Assembly (NCBI RefSeq): GCF_023612095.1
Contig: NZ_CP086235.1
Location: 1,571,001-1,635,000, forward strand
Length of the DNA stretch: 64,000 bases
From: Cytobacillus firmus
Lineage (GTDB): Bacteria > Bacillota > Bacilli > Bacillales > Cytobacillaceae
Direction: 5' to 3'
Made by a program: the position numbers and the translations under genes. Shown here one piece after another: positions 54,665-64,000 of the stretch. The notes under the pieces were generated by a model, which was given only the letters and a program-made list of their open reading frames with translations, was not told where the DNA came from and ran no database searches. The number at the start of each line of letters is the position of its first letter. Position 1 is the stretch's first letter.

Positions 54665-54712
54665 AAAAAGCCGTTTTTGAGAGAGGGAACACCCTGCAAA
54701 AAAACGGCTTTT
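54665..54712. terminator. Bidirectional terminator
   Basis: AAAAGCCGTTTTT pairs with AAAAACGGCTTTT around a 20-base loop with GAGGGAACACCCTG; it lies between convergent AIM24-like and metA genes. Confidence 0.75.
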
Positions 54713-54755
54713 CATGTTTTTGGCTACATATTAAGTTACTCCGCTCACTGCATGA

Positions 54756-55664
54756 TTAATCCCATTCGTAAGGTGTCTCCTGGTATACATAGTAGTTCAG
54801 CCAGTTGGAAAACATTAAATGGGCATGTGACCGCCAGATATTATGAGGTCTTCTGCCGGGGTCATCATTCGGAAAGTAGTGTTTTGGCACGGGAACCTGC
54901 AGACCTCTGCTTCTGTCTCTGGTGTATTCTTCTGCGAGTGTGCCAGCTTCATATTCGAGGTGGCCAGTTACCATGATTTGTCTGCCGCCGTTTGCGCTCA
55001 TGATGAAAGGACCCGCCTCCTCAGAAGAGGACAGAAGCTTCACTTCCGGGTGTTTCAGCAGCTGCTCTTTATAAACATCTGTATTTCGTGAATGCGGAGC
55101 AAAATAGATATCGTCAAAGCCTCTCAGCAATTTTTCGCTTCTGTCATGAACTTCATGAAGATAAACACCGGAGCATTTCTCAGGCAGCTCATATTTTCCG
55201 ATCCCAAAGTGATAGAATAACGCTGCCTGTGCTCCCCAGCATATATGCAGGGTGGAGGTAACATTTGTTTTTGTCCACTCCATGATTACGGTTAGCTCCT
55301 CCCAATAGTCAACCTCTTTAAAGTCAAGAAGCTCTACAGGAGCCCCAGTAATAATCATCCCGTCAAATTTTCTTTTTTGAACCTGCTCAAACGTAGTATA
55401 GAATTGTTCGAGATGCAGGGGACTGGTATTTTTTGATTGATGAGTGGCAGTTTTTAAAAATGAGATGTTTACCTGTAAAGGGGTATTTCCAAGAAGTCTT
55501 AAAAGATGGGCTTCCGTTTTTTCTTTCTCAGGCATCAAATTCAGGATGAGGATATTTAATGGGCGAATATCCTGTTGTTTGGCACGGTCCTCATCCATGA
55601 TAAATATATTTTCTTCCTCTAAAATCTCCCTGGCAGGAAGCAGCTTAGGAATTTTTATCGGCAA
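54756..55664 (-). CDS. metAA: Homoserine O-acyltransferase MetA
   Basis: The 302-residue protein is a MetA enzyme that activates homoserine by acetyl-CoA (Bacillus type) or succinyl-CoA for methionine synthesis. Visible are [24 protein letters not shown], catalytic Cys in LHICWGAQA (about 142), His-Glu in [11 protein letters not shown] (about 235) and NDDP. The start is TTG at 55664: AGGGAG is 8 bases upstream, and [14 protein letters not shown] is the normal N-terminus. A longer ATG start at 55718 lacks a site. No S-box or T-box is visible in the short upstream region. Confidence 0.9.
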   Translation of the reverse strand: MPIKIPKLLPAREILEEENIFIMDEDRAKQQDIRPLNILILNLMPEKEKTEAHLLRLLGNTPLQVNISFLKTATHQSKNTSPLHLEQFYTTFEQVQKRKFDGMIITGAPVELLDFKEVDYWEELTVIMEWTKTNVTSTLHICWGAQAALFYHFGIGKYELPEKCSGVYLHEVHDRSEKLLRGFDDIYFAPHSRNTDVYKEQLLKHPEVKLLSSSEEAGPFIMSANGGRQIMVTGHLEYEAGTLAEEYTRDRSRGLQVPVPKHYFPNDDPGRRPHNIWRSHAHLMFSNWLNYYVYQETPYEWD

Positions 55665-55844
55665 GTGATCATCTCCCTGTACAAAAATTGAATTAAACTT
55701 ATTATAAAGACGATTCAAAATTGTATCAATGCTTTACTGTGTGAAAATGCGAAAATATCAAAAGTAATTGGCAATATTTCTTTTCAGTGATGGTACAATA
55801 TAGCTGTAAGGTACCTATACATATTGGATTCTGGGGGAATAAAA

Positions 55845-57533
55845 ATGAATGTGAAACCGATCGTGAAATCAGACATTGAAATTGCTCAGGCATCAGAAAT
55901 GAAGCCTATTACGGAAATAGCTGAAAAACTAGGGCTCATTGAGGATGATTTGGAGCTATTTGGCAAGTATAAAGCAAAAATATCCGCAGCTGCCTTAAAG
56001 AAATTAAGTACGAATGACAGCGGTAAAATAATTCTAGTCACTTCCATTAATCCAACACCTGCAGGTGAAGGGAAGTCCACGGTAACAGTCGGACTTGCCG
56101 ATGCTTTTAACAGGCTTGGCAAAAAGGCTATGGTCGCAATGCGGGAACCTTCCCTGGGGCCGACAATGGGAATTAAAGGCGGTGCAACAGGCGGGGGATA
56201 TTCACAGGTTCTGCCGATGGAAGACATCAATCTGCATTTTACCGGCGATCTTCACGCTATTACAACAGCCAATAATGCCCTGGCTGCCCTGATTGATAAT
56301 CACCTTCAGCAGGGAAATCTGTTGAATATTGACCAGAGAAGAATTGTCTGGAAGCGTGCTCTGGATTTGAACGACCGTGCATTGAGAAAAATCGTGATTG
56401 GCCTGGGAGGGCCGTTACAAGGTGTCCCAAGGGAGGATGGCTTTGATATTACTGTGGCTTCAGAAATTATGGCCGTTTTATGCCTTGCATCCGATCTGCA
56501 GAATCTGAAGGAAAGACTGGGGAAAATGGTTATAGCCTACAATTATGATAAACAGCCCGTAACAGTGAGCGATCTTGGAGTGGAAGGCGCTCTTACTCTC
56601 CTGCTTAAAGAAGCAGTCAAACCTAATCTGGTCCAGACTATAGAACATACACCTGCATTGGTTCATGGCGGCCCGTTTGCCAATATTGCTCATGGCTGCA
56701 ACAGTGTGATTGCAACATCCGCAGCATCGAAGCTCGCTGATTATGTAGTGACAGAAGCCGGTTTTGGTGCGGACCTTGGCGCTGAGAAGTTTCTGAATAT
56801 TAAAGCCAGAAACGAAGGCATTGATCCTGAAGCAGTGGTTATTGTCGCTACGATCCGTGCTTTAAAAATGCATGGAGGCTTGTCAAAGGCTGAATTGGGC
56901 AGGGAAGATACTGAAGCACTTACTAAAGGCTTTGCTAATTTAAGAAAGCATGTTGAGACAGTTGAAAGCTTTGGGCTTCCGTATGTAGTAGCCATTAACC
57001 GGTTTATTTCAGATAGCGAGAATGAAATTGCAACCCTTACAGAGCTTTGCGGTGAGGCAGGTATGCCAGTAGCCCTTACAGAGGTTTGGGAAAAAGGCGG
57101 GCAGGGCGGAATTGAGCTCGCAGAGAAGCTGCTGGAAATTTTGGACCAAAAAGCAGCGAAGTTCAATCATCTTTATGATTTATCACTGCCTCTTGAAGAG
57201 AAAATTCTAACAGTGGCTCAGAAGGTTTATGGAGCTGAGAATGTTGAATACTCAACCAAAGCCAAAAAGCAGCTAAAAGACTTTGAAAGCTTTGGCTGGG
57301 GTGTCCTGCCGGTTTGTATGGCTAAAACACAATATTCTTTATCTGATGATCCTTCAAAACTGGGAAGGCCATCAGATTTTACCATTACAATACGTGAGCT
57401 GAAGCCATCGATTGGTGCAGGATTCATTGTTGCACTCACCGGAGATGTGATGACTATGCCGGGCTTGCCCAAAGCCCCTTCTGCCATGAACATGGATGTA
57501 GATGAAGATGGAAATGCAGTCGGCCTATTTTAA
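55845..57533 (+). CDS. fhs: Formate-tetrahydrofolate ligase
   Basis: The 562-residue protein is full length for FTHFS. It makes 10-formyl-THF from formate, ATP and THF for purine and formyl-Met synthesis. Visible are the P-loop-like [17 protein letters not shown] (about 66-82), [30 protein letters not shown]-like [10 protein letters not shown] and the closing [25 protein letters not shown] precedes the ATG at 55845. An extended -10 TGGTACAAT lies at about 55791-55799. It is divergent from metA. Confidence 0.95.
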   Translation: MNVKPIVKSDIEIAQASEMKPITEIAEKLGLIEDDLELFGKYKAKISAAALKKLSTNDSGKIILVTSINPTPAGEGKSTVTVGLADAFNRLGKKAMVAMREPSLGPTMGIKGGATGGGYSQVLPMEDINLHFTGDLHAITTANNALAALIDNHLQQGNLLNIDQRRIVWKRALDLNDRALRKIVIGLGGPLQGVPREDGFDITVASEIMAVLCLASDLQNLKERLGKMVIAYNYDKQPVTVSDLGVEGALTLLLKEAVKPNLVQTIEHTPALVHGGPFANIAHGCNSVIATSAASKLADYVVTEAGFGADLGAEKFLNIKARNEGIDPEAVVIVATIRALKMHGGLSKAELGREDTEALTKGFANLRKHVETVESFGLPYVVAINRFISDSENEIATLTELCGEAGMPVALTEVWEKGGQGGIELAEKLLEILDQKAAKFNHLYDLSLPLEEKILTVAQKVYGAENVEYSTKAKKQLKDFESFGWGVLPVCMAKTQYSLSDDPSKLGRPSDFTITIRELKPSIGAGFIVALTGDVMTMPGLPKAPSAMNMDVDEDGNAVGLF

Positions 57534-57544
57534 GGGGGATAACC

Positions 57545-58075
57545 ATGTTTGATCCAACGGCCTTTGAAAATATGAAGGTTGTAATGGAAGGCGGATTTTA
57601 TGACCGGGATCTGGACGGAGAAATAAGAATAGTTGACCGGAATGATATGATAAACTCAGCGAAAATGTGCCGCAGATATGACATTACATTCACAGATTAT
57701 GCTGAAGACATGGCGGAGATTTACTGTATCTTTATAATGGAGGCGGGACTTGATAATCTTGCAGCTGAGCTATTGCCTCAACGGAAAACTGAAATGCTGG
57801 CCGGATGCCGGATTTCTGTGATTTTTAAAATTAGGCATCAAATGGAACACAATAAATTTAAGGAAATCCGAGAAGTCCTGGAGAAAATATGGGGCAGCGG
57901 ACGGAATATCGAACAGACTGTGAAATACAGCCCTGAAAATAGCCAGGGGCTGGCTGAAACCGAAACCATCATTACCTTTAACCGCCTTGTCAAGGAAGAG
58001 CAGATAGATGACCTGAATGAAATGATCAATTATATGACTGCTTCTATGGATTCTTTGAGAAAAATTCAATATTAA
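57545..58075 (+). CDS. Conserved protein of unknown function
   Basis: A 176-residue soluble protein: N-terminus MFDPTAFENMKVVMEGGFYD, middle DYAEDMAEIYCIFIMEA, C-terminal half helical and Glu/Lys-rich with IKFEIR-like FKEIREVLEKIWG. No recognised motif. GGGGGAT precedes the ATG. It lies 11 bases after fhs and is followed by a terminator, so it is the second gene of the fhs transcript. I do not recognise the family. Confidence 0.65.
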   Translation: MFDPTAFENMKVVMEGGFYDRDLDGEIRIVDRNDMINSAKMCRRYDITFTDYAEDMAEIYCIFIMEAGLDNLAAELLPQRKTEMLAGCRISVIFKIRHQMEHNKFKEIREVLEKIWGSGRNIEQTVKYSPENSQGLAETETIITFNRLVKEEQIDDLNEMINYMTASMDSLRKIQY

Positions 58076-58083
58076 CAAATACG

Positions 58084-58115
58084 CGCCTTGCCAGTGGAAG
58101 CAAGGCGTTTTTTTT
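58084..58115 (+). terminator. Terminator after the fhs transcript
   Basis: CGCCTTGC-CAGTGGAA-GCAAGGCG followed by eight T. Confidence 0.85.
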
Positions 58116-58148
58116 GTATGAAATTTTTACGGAAAATTCAAAATTATA

Positions 58149-58177
58149 TTTACAATCCGAAACTCTGATAATACGAT
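58149..58177 (+). promoter_or_regulatory. Sigma-A-like promoter of the GNAT/amidohydrolase operon
   Basis: TTTACA (58149-58154), 17-base spacer, TACGAT (58172-58177), about 45 bases before the leader ORF. Confidence 0.55.
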
Positions 58178-58228
58178 TAAGAAGGAATGGAAAAACATTC
58201 CGAATACAATCAAAAGGAGGAGAGGCAA

Positions 58229-58288
58229 ATGATTAAGGAAACCATTGCGAAAAAAGAATTGGAGAAGGGTAGACAAGACGTAACCTAG
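58229..58288 (+). CDS. 19-residue leader ORF
   Basis: MIKETIAKKELEKGRQDVT with a strong AAAGGAGG nine bases before the ATG, ending 16 bases before the GNAT gene start and inside the spacing to that gene's own ribosome binding site. It may be a leader peptide that sets ribosome flow into the large gene; too short for independent functional inference. Confidence 0.4.
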   Translation: MIKETIAKKELEKGRQDVT

Positions 58289-58304
58289 TCAGGAGGACAA
58301 AGGA

Positions 58305-61300
58305 ATGATTCGGAGTACAGACAAATTTATCATTACTGAGTATCATGAGGGCTTTGCAGCAGGAATCGCAAAAATGTGGAACTTAAGCAGAGACAGCTGG
58401 GGCGGAGATACCAGTGTAATGACTGAAGAGCAAGTGAAAACGCAGGAAGCGAATAACGGCAATATTACGTTATACTTAGCCCTTGATGGTGAAGAGGTCG
58501 TAGGCTATTGCGGGCTATCGGAATATAAAGAGGATACGGGTTCCCTGTATATCCCTCTTTTAAATGTAAGACCGGATTACCATGGGCGGAAAATCGGAAA
58601 GATGCTTGTGCAAAAAGCGCTGCAAAAGACTATGGAATTGGGCTGGCCGCGCCTGGATTTATATACATGGCCAGGAAACGTGAAAGCTGTCCCGCTTTAC
58701 AAAAAATGCGGTTTCTTTTGGGAAGACAGGGATGATACAACCCATTTAATGAACTTTATTCCCGCTGTTCACCAGACACAGCTTTTAAAACCGGTTCTGG
58801 AGAAGCTTGATTGGTATGACAGCAGCCTGAGAAATATCGATGTGAAGCCGGATGGAATCAAAGAAAATGGATTTACATTTTACGAGTATAAATGGCAAAG
58901 CGGGGAAGTCTCTGCAAGAGCCAGAATTGAAAGAACCGGCAGGGGAATCAGCTTAATTGAAACTAATGAGTATCTTATAGAACTATGCATGGCCCATCAT
59001 GAAGTTATTGAAAATCAAGTTCAAACTTTTCAGCTCAACCTTGTAAATAAAACAGGAAACCTCGCTTCGTTTAAAGCTGAAGCGAATAATCAGGGAAGGG
59101 TCGAATCAGTGTTTGAGCATGAGTTGACAGCTGAGAACAACGCTGTAATGACCGGAACATTTATTGTGCATGAAGGGGAAGAGCCCAGTGTCTGGAAAAC
59201 TCATCCTTCATTGGAGGTAAAGGTTTGGGTAAATGGAGAGGAATGTGAACTGCGCCTTGGACTTCTTCCGAAGCAGCCTGCCAAAATAACAGGCGCTTCC
59301 AAAGGAAATCTCAGTTTTTTGAATCAGGAAGCAGAATTGGAAATGGAAGTAGAAAACAACCTGGAGGAGGAGGCAGTATTTCACCTTTCTTTCCCTGAAA
59401 GTGATTTAGTTGAATTAGAAAAGCGGGAGTATCGAATACAGCTCCATAAAAAAGAACGTAAGCTGCTAAAGGTGCCTTTTACCGTGAAAAACCATGGCTT
59501 TTATCAGCCGGAAATGTCGATATCGGCATTAAAGAAGAATGGGGAAGAACTCTCTTTTACTTGCAGCCCGGTGGGCATTCCACTTAAAAGCTTTGGTCAG
59601 AAGTTCGGAGGAGAGTCCAGGGATTACTGGCATATATGCAATGGGATCTGCCAGGTGAATATCCGGAAAATGGATTATAAAATAACAGCCGGCAGAAACG
59701 AAAATGTTAACCAGCCTTTTTCGTTTTTTGTTCCTAAGCTGGGCAAGCCTTATTCTACTGAATTTTCAAAGGCCAAGCCTCTGGAAGCAGAGTGGTTCAC
59801 AGATGATACGGCCATTACCTTCAAATTGGTTTTCAAGTCTGAAGCTTTTCCGGGAATTCTTGTAGCCTTGTATACCTCCCTTTATGGTGAAGGCCTTGTG
59901 AAAATTTGGTCTGAACTGACAAATGAAGGGGATAAAAAATATGAAAACCTGTTTTTGAGCCAGCCGTTATTTCATGAGATGCAGCAGCCATATTTTCCAC
60001 TCGAGAATGAAGTAATAGAGTTTTCAGATGTAAAAGAATTAGGGTTCATGGAAATATCAGGTGAAAGCATAACTGAAAATTGGTATTTCGCGAATCATAA
60101 TGGAGAGCCGATTGGATTCTGCTGGCCTAAAAGTGCGAAGTCCAATCCGGATGGGTGGCAATTTTATTATCAGCAGGAGACTGGCTGTCTTGCACCGGGA
60201 GATCAGAAGATATTGGCCCCTGGCTATTTATCCATAGGAGCCTTCCGGACATGGGAAGAAATGCAGCAATTTGCAGGTGTGACTGCTGAACCTGAAAAAA
60301 TAGTAAAGAATGAAAAAGCGCTAGTTATCAATAGGGGAAATCCAGTTTTAAAGGACCAGGAAACAGCGGAGTTTACTCTTAAAACCCTTCGTTCGAGTTA
60401 TCTGAACGGCACTATAGATGTTTATTTAAATGAAGATAAAAAACTATCCGCAACTTTCAGCCAGGAACAGGAACTAAAGGAATATAGAGCGAATTTCCCT
60501 ATTGAAGGCATAAAACCCTTATCTCTTGTGAAAGCCGAGATGACACTTGACAGTGGTAAGACGCATGCAAATGATTTGCTGCTGATGCCCAGGGGTAAAA
60601 TCCGTATATTAACAGAAAAGCAGAGCGGGAAGACTGTTTATACATTGGATAACGGCATTATTAGCTTAAAAGCCGCACCGGAATTTTATCCTGGATTATT
60701 CTCCTTTTCATATAAAGGAAATGAATGGCTGGATTCCTCTTTTCCTGAACCCGTTGCCAAGGGATGGTGGAATCCGTGGGCTGGCGGCATGAAAACGGTT
60801 CCTTCGCAAATGAGTGTGTTTTCGCTTTTGAAGGAGAAATCTTCTGCTGAATTTCTGAATGTTAAAGATTCGTATGAAAACGAATGGTCTGTATTGGCCA
60901 TTCATACGAAAGCTGTCCTTCACTCCATCTGGAAAGGACTTGATTATACACAGTATTTCGCTTTATTGCCGGGAGTGCCTATCCTAGCCCATTGGGTAGA
61001 AGTGAACAATGCAGGAGGAAAGTATCTGTTTAATGAAAAATGGATCACAGATATCTTTTTATCCGGAGGCTCATTAAAGGATCTTACTCTTACACTAAAT
61101 GACAAAGATGCGGAATCAGCCTATCAGGTCGGAGTTGAGGAGCAATCTTTTGTGGATTATAATGTATCCCGTATCAGCAGCTCCCTCTCTTCTGAAAAAA
61201 TGTATGTAATGAAAAGTAAAGATACTGATTTCCTGAGGGCATATATGAATAAAGAAGCCTTCGAAGTTTTTTCCGAAAGGAAGGCGGGCTCATTGGCCAA

Positions 61301-61379
61301 ACCGGGATTTATCGCATTTGATGAAAGAAGCTTCGATGGCCGATTACTTAATAAACTGCATTATTTGGAATTCCGTTAA
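58305..61379 (+). CDS. GNAT acetyltransferase fused to a large beta-rich region
   Basis: The 1024-residue protein starts with a GNAT domain (about 1-150). The acetyl-CoA loop lies in RPDYHGRKIGKMLVQKAL (about 88-105) and the C-terminal strand in LYKKCGFFWEDR. About 870 residues without recognised motifs follow. Residues 320-430 look Ig-like, with SFLNQEAELEMEVENNLEEE. The last 250 residues have a TLDNGIISLKAAPEF start and AHWVEVNNAGG-type strands reminiscent of carbohydrate-recognising beta-sandwich or mutarotase folds. No signal peptide, so cytoplasmic. An amidohydrolase gene follows by 10 bases. The substrate is unknown. Confidence 0.7.
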   Translation: MIRSTDKFIITEYHEGFAAGIAKMWNLSRDSWGGDTSVMTEEQVKTQEANNGNITLYLALDGEEVVGYCGLSEYKEDTGSLYIPLLNVRPDYHGRKIGKMLVQKALQKTMELGWPRLDLYTWPGNVKAVPLYKKCGFFWEDRDDTTHLMNFIPAVHQTQLLKPVLEKLDWYDSSLRNIDVKPDGIKENGFTFYEYKWQSGEVSARARIERTGRGISLIETNEYLIELCMAHHEVIENQVQTFQLNLVNKTGNLASFKAEANNQGRVESVFEHELTAENNAVMTGTFIVHEGEEPSVWKTHPSLEVKVWVNGEECELRLGLLPKQPAKITGASKGNLSFLNQEAELEMEVENNLEEEAVFHLSFPESDLVELEKREYRIQLHKKERKLLKVPFTVKNHGFYQPEMSISALKKNGEELSFTCSPVGIPLKSFGQKFGGESRDYWHICNGICQVNIRKMDYKITAGRNENVNQPFSFFVPKLGKPYSTEFSKAKPLEAEWFTDDTAITFKLVFKSEAFPGILVALYTSLYGEGLVKIWSELTNEGDKKYENLFLSQPLFHEMQQPYFPLENEVIEFSDVKELGFMEISGESITENWYFANHNGEPIGFCWPKSAKSNPDGWQFYYQQETGCLAPGDQKILAPGYLSIGAFRTWEEMQQFAGVTAEPEKIVKNEKALVINRGNPVLKDQETAEFTLKTLRSSYLNGTIDVYLNEDKKLSATFSQEQELKEYRANFPIEGIKPLSLVKAEMTLDSGKTHANDLLLMPRGKIRILTEKQSGKTVYTLDNGIISLKAAPEFYPGLFSFSYKGNEWLDSSFPEPVAKGWWNPWAGGMKTVPSQMSVFSLLKEKSSAEFLNVKDSYENEWSVLAIHTKAVLHSIWKGLDYTQYFALLPGVPILAHWVEVNNAGGKYLFNEKWITDIFLSGGSLKDLTLTLNDKDAESAYQVGVEEQSFVDYNVSRISSSLSSEKMYVMKSKDTDFLRAYMNKEAFEVFSERKAGSLAKPGFIAFDERSFDGRLLNKLHYLEFR

Positions 61380-61389
61380 AGGAGAAATT

Positions 61390-62244
61390 ATGAAAGTCAT
61401 AGATGCACATATTCATTTTTCTGATATAAAATCATTTCATCATACTGCCGAGAAACTCTCATTTGTAGATTATTCATATAATGGACACCAGAAGGAGTTC
61501 CAAAATGCCAATGTAGTTCTGAGCATCGCCATGGGACTTACAGAAACAGACAAGATGGGCTTTCCGGATTATGAAGCAAGAACACCGATGGGGATTGATC
61601 TGGAAGACAAGATGCCGGCTAATATTGTTTACTGTGCCGGCATCAATCCATATGATCTCAATGAAGACGCTTTAGAAAGGCTCGAAGAAGATCTGCAAAA
61701 GCCTGCTGTTGTGGGTATTAAAATTTATCTTGGGTATTATCCTTTCTACGCCTATGATGAAGTATACGAACCTGTGTATGCACTCGCTGAAAAATATAGA
61801 GTGCCTGTTGTATTTCATACAGGCGATACTTATTCGGAAAGGGGATTGCTTAAGTATTCTCATCCCCTGGCTATTGACGAAGTTGCAGTTAAACACCGGA
61901 ATATCAATTTCATGATGGCTCATTTTGGAGATCCATGGACGCTGACCGGAGCAGAAATCATATATAAAAATCCGAATGTCTTTGCCGATCTTTCAGGCCT
62001 TATTGTGGGAACAGAAAAAGAATTGAAGAAGCACAGTGAAGGAAGATTTTTGGACCATCTTAGGCATGCTTTAGTGTTCGCGGATTCTTACGATAAATTG
62101 CTTTTTGGAACCGATTGGCCACTTGCGCCTGTAGGCCCTTATATCGAATTTATAAAAGAGCTCATCCCTGGAGAGCATCATGAGGATGTTTTCTATAATA
62201 CCGCTATAAAGGTTTTTCCTAAAATCAAGTCTTTTCTGCCATAG
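61390..62244 (+). CDS. Amidohydrolase-family (TIM-barrel) protein
   Basis: The 284-residue protein has the amidohydrolase layout: IDAHIHF near the N-terminus (metal ligands), a barrel Lys in VGIKIYLG (about 112), His in VFHTGDTY (about 143), MMAHFGDPW (about 178) and the conserved Asp in LLFGTDWPL (about 240). It belongs with the COG2159-like decarboxylase/hydrolase group. AAAGGAG precedes the ATG at 61390. It forms an operon with the upstream GNAT-giant gene; its reaction probably concerns the same unknown metabolite. Confidence 0.8.
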   Translation: MKVIDAHIHFSDIKSFHHTAEKLSFVDYSYNGHQKEFQNANVVLSIAMGLTETDKMGFPDYEARTPMGIDLEDKMPANIVYCAGINPYDLNEDALERLEEDLQKPAVVGIKIYLGYYPFYAYDEVYEPVYALAEKYRVPVVFHTGDTYSERGLLKYSHPLAIDEVAVKHRNINFMMAHFGDPWTLTGAEIIYKNPNVFADLSGLIVGTEKELKKHSEGRFLDHLRHALVFADSYDKLLFGTDWPLAPVGPYIEFIKELIPGEHHEDVFYNTAIKVFPKIKSFLP

Positions 62245-62342
62245 AACCAGGGGGCTGGGAGAGAAATCTTTCAATTCCAGCCCTTCAAATAGTCTTATTT
62301 ACATACATTTACGTATAAATATCATAAAAGGGGGCATCTTTA

Positions 62343-63191
62343 ATGGTTAAAATTGCATGGGTAACAGACAGCACGGCTTTTTTAAATAATGAGTTAAGAA
62401 ACCACCCTGACCTGTACCAGATACCGATGACTATCATTATGGATGGCAGAGAATATACAGATGGTGTTGATTTAACACCTGAAGAACTTTATGCGAGGTT
62501 AAAAACCCTGGATACCCCGGCTAAAACTTCCCAGCCATCCATCGGCGCTTTCAGGGATTTATACGAAAATCTGCAGAAGGATTATGACTGTATCATCGCT
62601 GTGCTTGTATCGGCAAAGCTCAGCGGTACTGTTTCTTCCAGTGAACAGGCTGCCCAGCTGGTTGATATCCCGGTATACAGCCTGGACTCCAAGATATTAT
62701 CATATCCTTTAACAAGATTAATCCTCAAAGGGATGGAACTGGCAGAGGCAGGACTGGACAGTAAGGACATTATCAGCGAGCTTGAGATGCTCCGTGATAC
62801 GGGTGAAACATATGTCCTCATTGGCAGTCTTGAACAGCTCCATAGAAGCGGCAGGATGTCCGGGGTTCAATTCTTTTTAGGAAGCATGCTTAATGTAAAG
62901 CCGATTATTTCAGTTCATGATGGAGAATTAAGTGTCAGGGAGAAGGCCAGGAGCGAGAGAAAGGCGAAAGATAAAATTGTGAAGCTTTTGAGGAGCGCTC
63001 ATCAAAGAAACCCGCTGAAGGAAGTATTCATCCTGTACGGTTTGCATCCCGAAGAAGCGGAGATATGGAAGAATGAACTCCAGGAAGAATTTTCGGGAGT
63101 TGAATTTGGATGCTACTCCTTAGGAGCCACCATTGGCGTCCACGCAGGAGAGCATACACTCGGCATCAGCTGGCTGAATGGCCTGGAATAA
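62343..63191 (+). CDS. DegV family fatty-acid-binding protein
   Basis: The 282-residue protein has the DegV/FakB fold: IAWVTDSTAFLNNEL at the N-terminus, MDGREYTDGVDLTPEELYARL, PAKTSQPSIGAFRDLYE, LVSAKLSGTVSSSEQAA (lipid head-group loop at about 88-104), a Gly-Ser loop LIGSLEQLHRSGRM, and ...GATIGVHAGEHTLGI at the end. These proteins hand fatty acids to FakA kinase or act in lipid handling. AAAGGGGG precedes the ATG. A terminator follows. Confidence 0.85.
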   Translation: MVKIAWVTDSTAFLNNELRNHPDLYQIPMTIIMDGREYTDGVDLTPEELYARLKTLDTPAKTSQPSIGAFRDLYENLQKDYDCIIAVLVSAKLSGTVSSSEQAAQLVDIPVYSLDSKILSYPLTRLILKGMELAEAGLDSKDIISELEMLRDTGETYVLIGSLEQLHRSGRMSGVQFFLGSMLNVKPIISVHDGELSVREKARSERKAKDKIVKLLRSAHQRNPLKEVFILYGLHPEEAEIWKNELQEEFSGVEFGCYSLGATIGVHAGEHTLGISWLNGLE

Positions 63192-63208
63192 ATTAATATA
63201 AGCTCTGG

Positions 63209-63246
63209 TGCAGGAAATCAAATACTGGTTTTCTGCACTTTTTTAT
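63209..63246 (+). terminator. Terminator after the DegV gene
   Basis: GTGCAGGAAA pairs with TTTTCTGCAC around TCAAATACTGG, then T6. Confidence 0.8.
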
Positions 63247-63336
63247 TTTTATATATCCGTAGGGTATGACCTTGCCATCGTTTCTTTTTAGTACTAATGT
63301 TAAAATGGACAGTGGAGTTTGAAAGCGGGTGAAATA

Positions 63337-63984
63337 ATGAAAGAAAATATTATACATATAACTGAAAAATTTGTCCGGGATACACTCGGAGATGATTCAA
63401 CCGGGCATGACTGGCATCATATTGAGCGGGTTCGAAAAAACGCCCTTTACATAGCGGAAAAGGAACAAAAAGGAGATCCTTTCTTAATTGAAATGGCAGC
63501 CTTGCTTCATGATATATCTGATGCAAAGCTGAACATTTCCGTGGAAGCAGGGGACAGGAAACTGTCTGACTTTCTGCAGGAACTCGAAATCACAGAGGAA
63601 GCATCCAGCTCCATTAAGGCAATTATTGATTCAGTTTCCTTTAAAGGCGGCCATAACACCAGGATCTTAAGCGCAGAAGCCCAAATTGTCCAGGATGCGG
63701 ACAGATTGGATGCAATCGGTGCCGTGGGAATTGCGAGAGCATTTGCCTACGGAGGCAAAAAAGGACAGCTGATTTATGATCCTGCCCTTGATATCAGAGA
63801 GGAAATGACTGAAGATGAATACCGGAATGGCAGGTCGTCATCCATCAATCACTTTTACGAAAAGCTTTTGAAGCTGAAAGATCTGCTGAATACTGACACT
63901 GCTACGGAATTGGCAGAAGAGCGGCACGAGCTAATGGAGCAGTTTCTGCATCAATTTTTTAAAGAATGGAATGGTCAAGCATGA
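63337..63984 (+). CDS. ypgQ: HD-domain phosphohydrolase YpgQ
   Basis: The 215-residue protein has the HD signature: HDWHHIERV (about 22-30), LLHDISDAKL (HD pair at about 57), and a later QDADRLDAIG (Asp ligand at about 124). B. subtilis YpgQ is a metal-dependent hydrolase reported as a nucleotide pyrophosphatase. AGCGGGTG precedes the ATG at 63337; a TTG at 63319 is less well placed. Its stop overlaps the next gene's ATG by 4 bases. Confidence 0.85.
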   Translation: MKENIIHITEKFVRDTLGDDSTGHDWHHIERVRKNALYIAEKEQKGDPFLIEMAALLHDISDAKLNISVEAGDRKLSDFLQELEITEEASSSIKAIIDSVSFKGGHNTRILSAEAQIVQDADRLDAIGAVGIARAFAYGGKKGQLIYDPALDIREEMTEDEYRNGRSSSINHFYEKLLKLKDLLNTDTATELAEERHELMEQFLHQFFKEWNGQA

Positions 63985-64000
63985 AGATGATTTCTGTGGA
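63981..64000 (+). CDS. Start of a gene running off the window
   Basis: ATGAAGATGATTTCTGTGGA overlaps the ypgQ stop (ATGA) and gives MKMISV. This N-terminus would fit an ABC-F ATPase but six codons are not enough to identify it. Confidence 0.4.

Noticed and set aside
55665..55844. Search for a SAM (S-box) or T-box leader in front of metA
   Set aside because: Only about 180 bases are shared with the divergent fhs promoter and none of the S-box or T-box conserved strings are present.

Overview
The window is a chromosomal segment of a low-GC, endospore-forming Bacillaceae, probably in the Cytobacillus/Mesobacillus/Neobacillus neighbourhood. Evidence for this includes SspM- and SspL-like spore proteins, a CotD-type coat protein, a class B RNase P RNA, GpsB, MntR, DynA, a ba3-type oxidase, AGGAGG-type ribosome binding sites and many TTG/GTG starts. 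Much of the gene order follows the B. subtilis ypp-yps-ypv-ypw-xpt-bps-dynA-ypc-ype-ypd region. No phage, insertion sequence, CRISPR array, tRNA or replication origin was recognised.

Layout. Positions 1-2.7 kb hold a broken YppC-like (DUF2515) end, an SspM-like spore peptide and yppD/E/F/G-type genes. Positions 2.9-9.4 kb form an accessory block: two pairs of Dpp/Opp-type ABC permeases without ATPase or binding-protein genes, one permease fused to an extracytoplasmic M1-type metallopeptidase, and between the pairs an Hsp20 gene and a Crp/Fnr regulator. Positions 9.6-19.5 kb carry DNA repair (mrfAB, behind a LexA-like box), cotD, ypsA, gpsB, rnpB, rlmL and a DinG/YpvA helicase. Positions 19.5-21.5 kb carry an operon of two DUF2249 proteins, a polytopic membrane protein and a DUF59 protein. 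A zinc-ribbon peptide, an MFS transporter, the M32 carboxypeptidase ypwA and an EamA transporter follow. Positions 26-28.4 kb hold a three-subunit ba3 oxidase operon, then the guanine-riboswitch-controlled xpt-pbuX operon.

Positions 31.4-33 kb hold the alkylpyrone pair bpsAB, followed by a 30-residue ORF behind two Fur-box-like sites. Next come dynA, a YcgL-type nucleotidyltransferase, a rhodanese, ypcP, sspL, a YuiD-like protein, an EamA transporter, two RNase H-fold proteins and a queuosine-precursor transporter with a preQ1-I riboswitch. Positions 45.3-45.9 kb are a gene-free mosaic of repeats. Then come a cold-shock gene, secreted pullulanase behind a cre site, topB, mntR, a methyltransferase/AIM24 pair, metA, fhs, a GNAT-giant/amidohydrolase operon, a DegV protein and the HD hydrolase ypgQ.

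Regulatory logic. Two respiratory-type operons, ba3 oxidase and DUF2249, each have a Crp/Fnr-type palindrome centred at -41.5 from a predicted -10 element. The window also encodes a Crp/Fnr regulator whose recognition helix fits that palindrome. This suggests one local oxygen, NO or redox regulon.

Data quality. Eight genes (Crp/Fnr, the downstream permease of the second pair, MFS, YuiD-like, pulA, topB, methyltransferase, AIM24) are each split by exactly one missing base, seven in runs of four to seven identical bases and one in a GG. Restoring one base gives a full-length family protein each time. Homopolymer under-calling is more likely than eight real pseudogenes, so these are annotated as single reading frames with an apparent frameshift.
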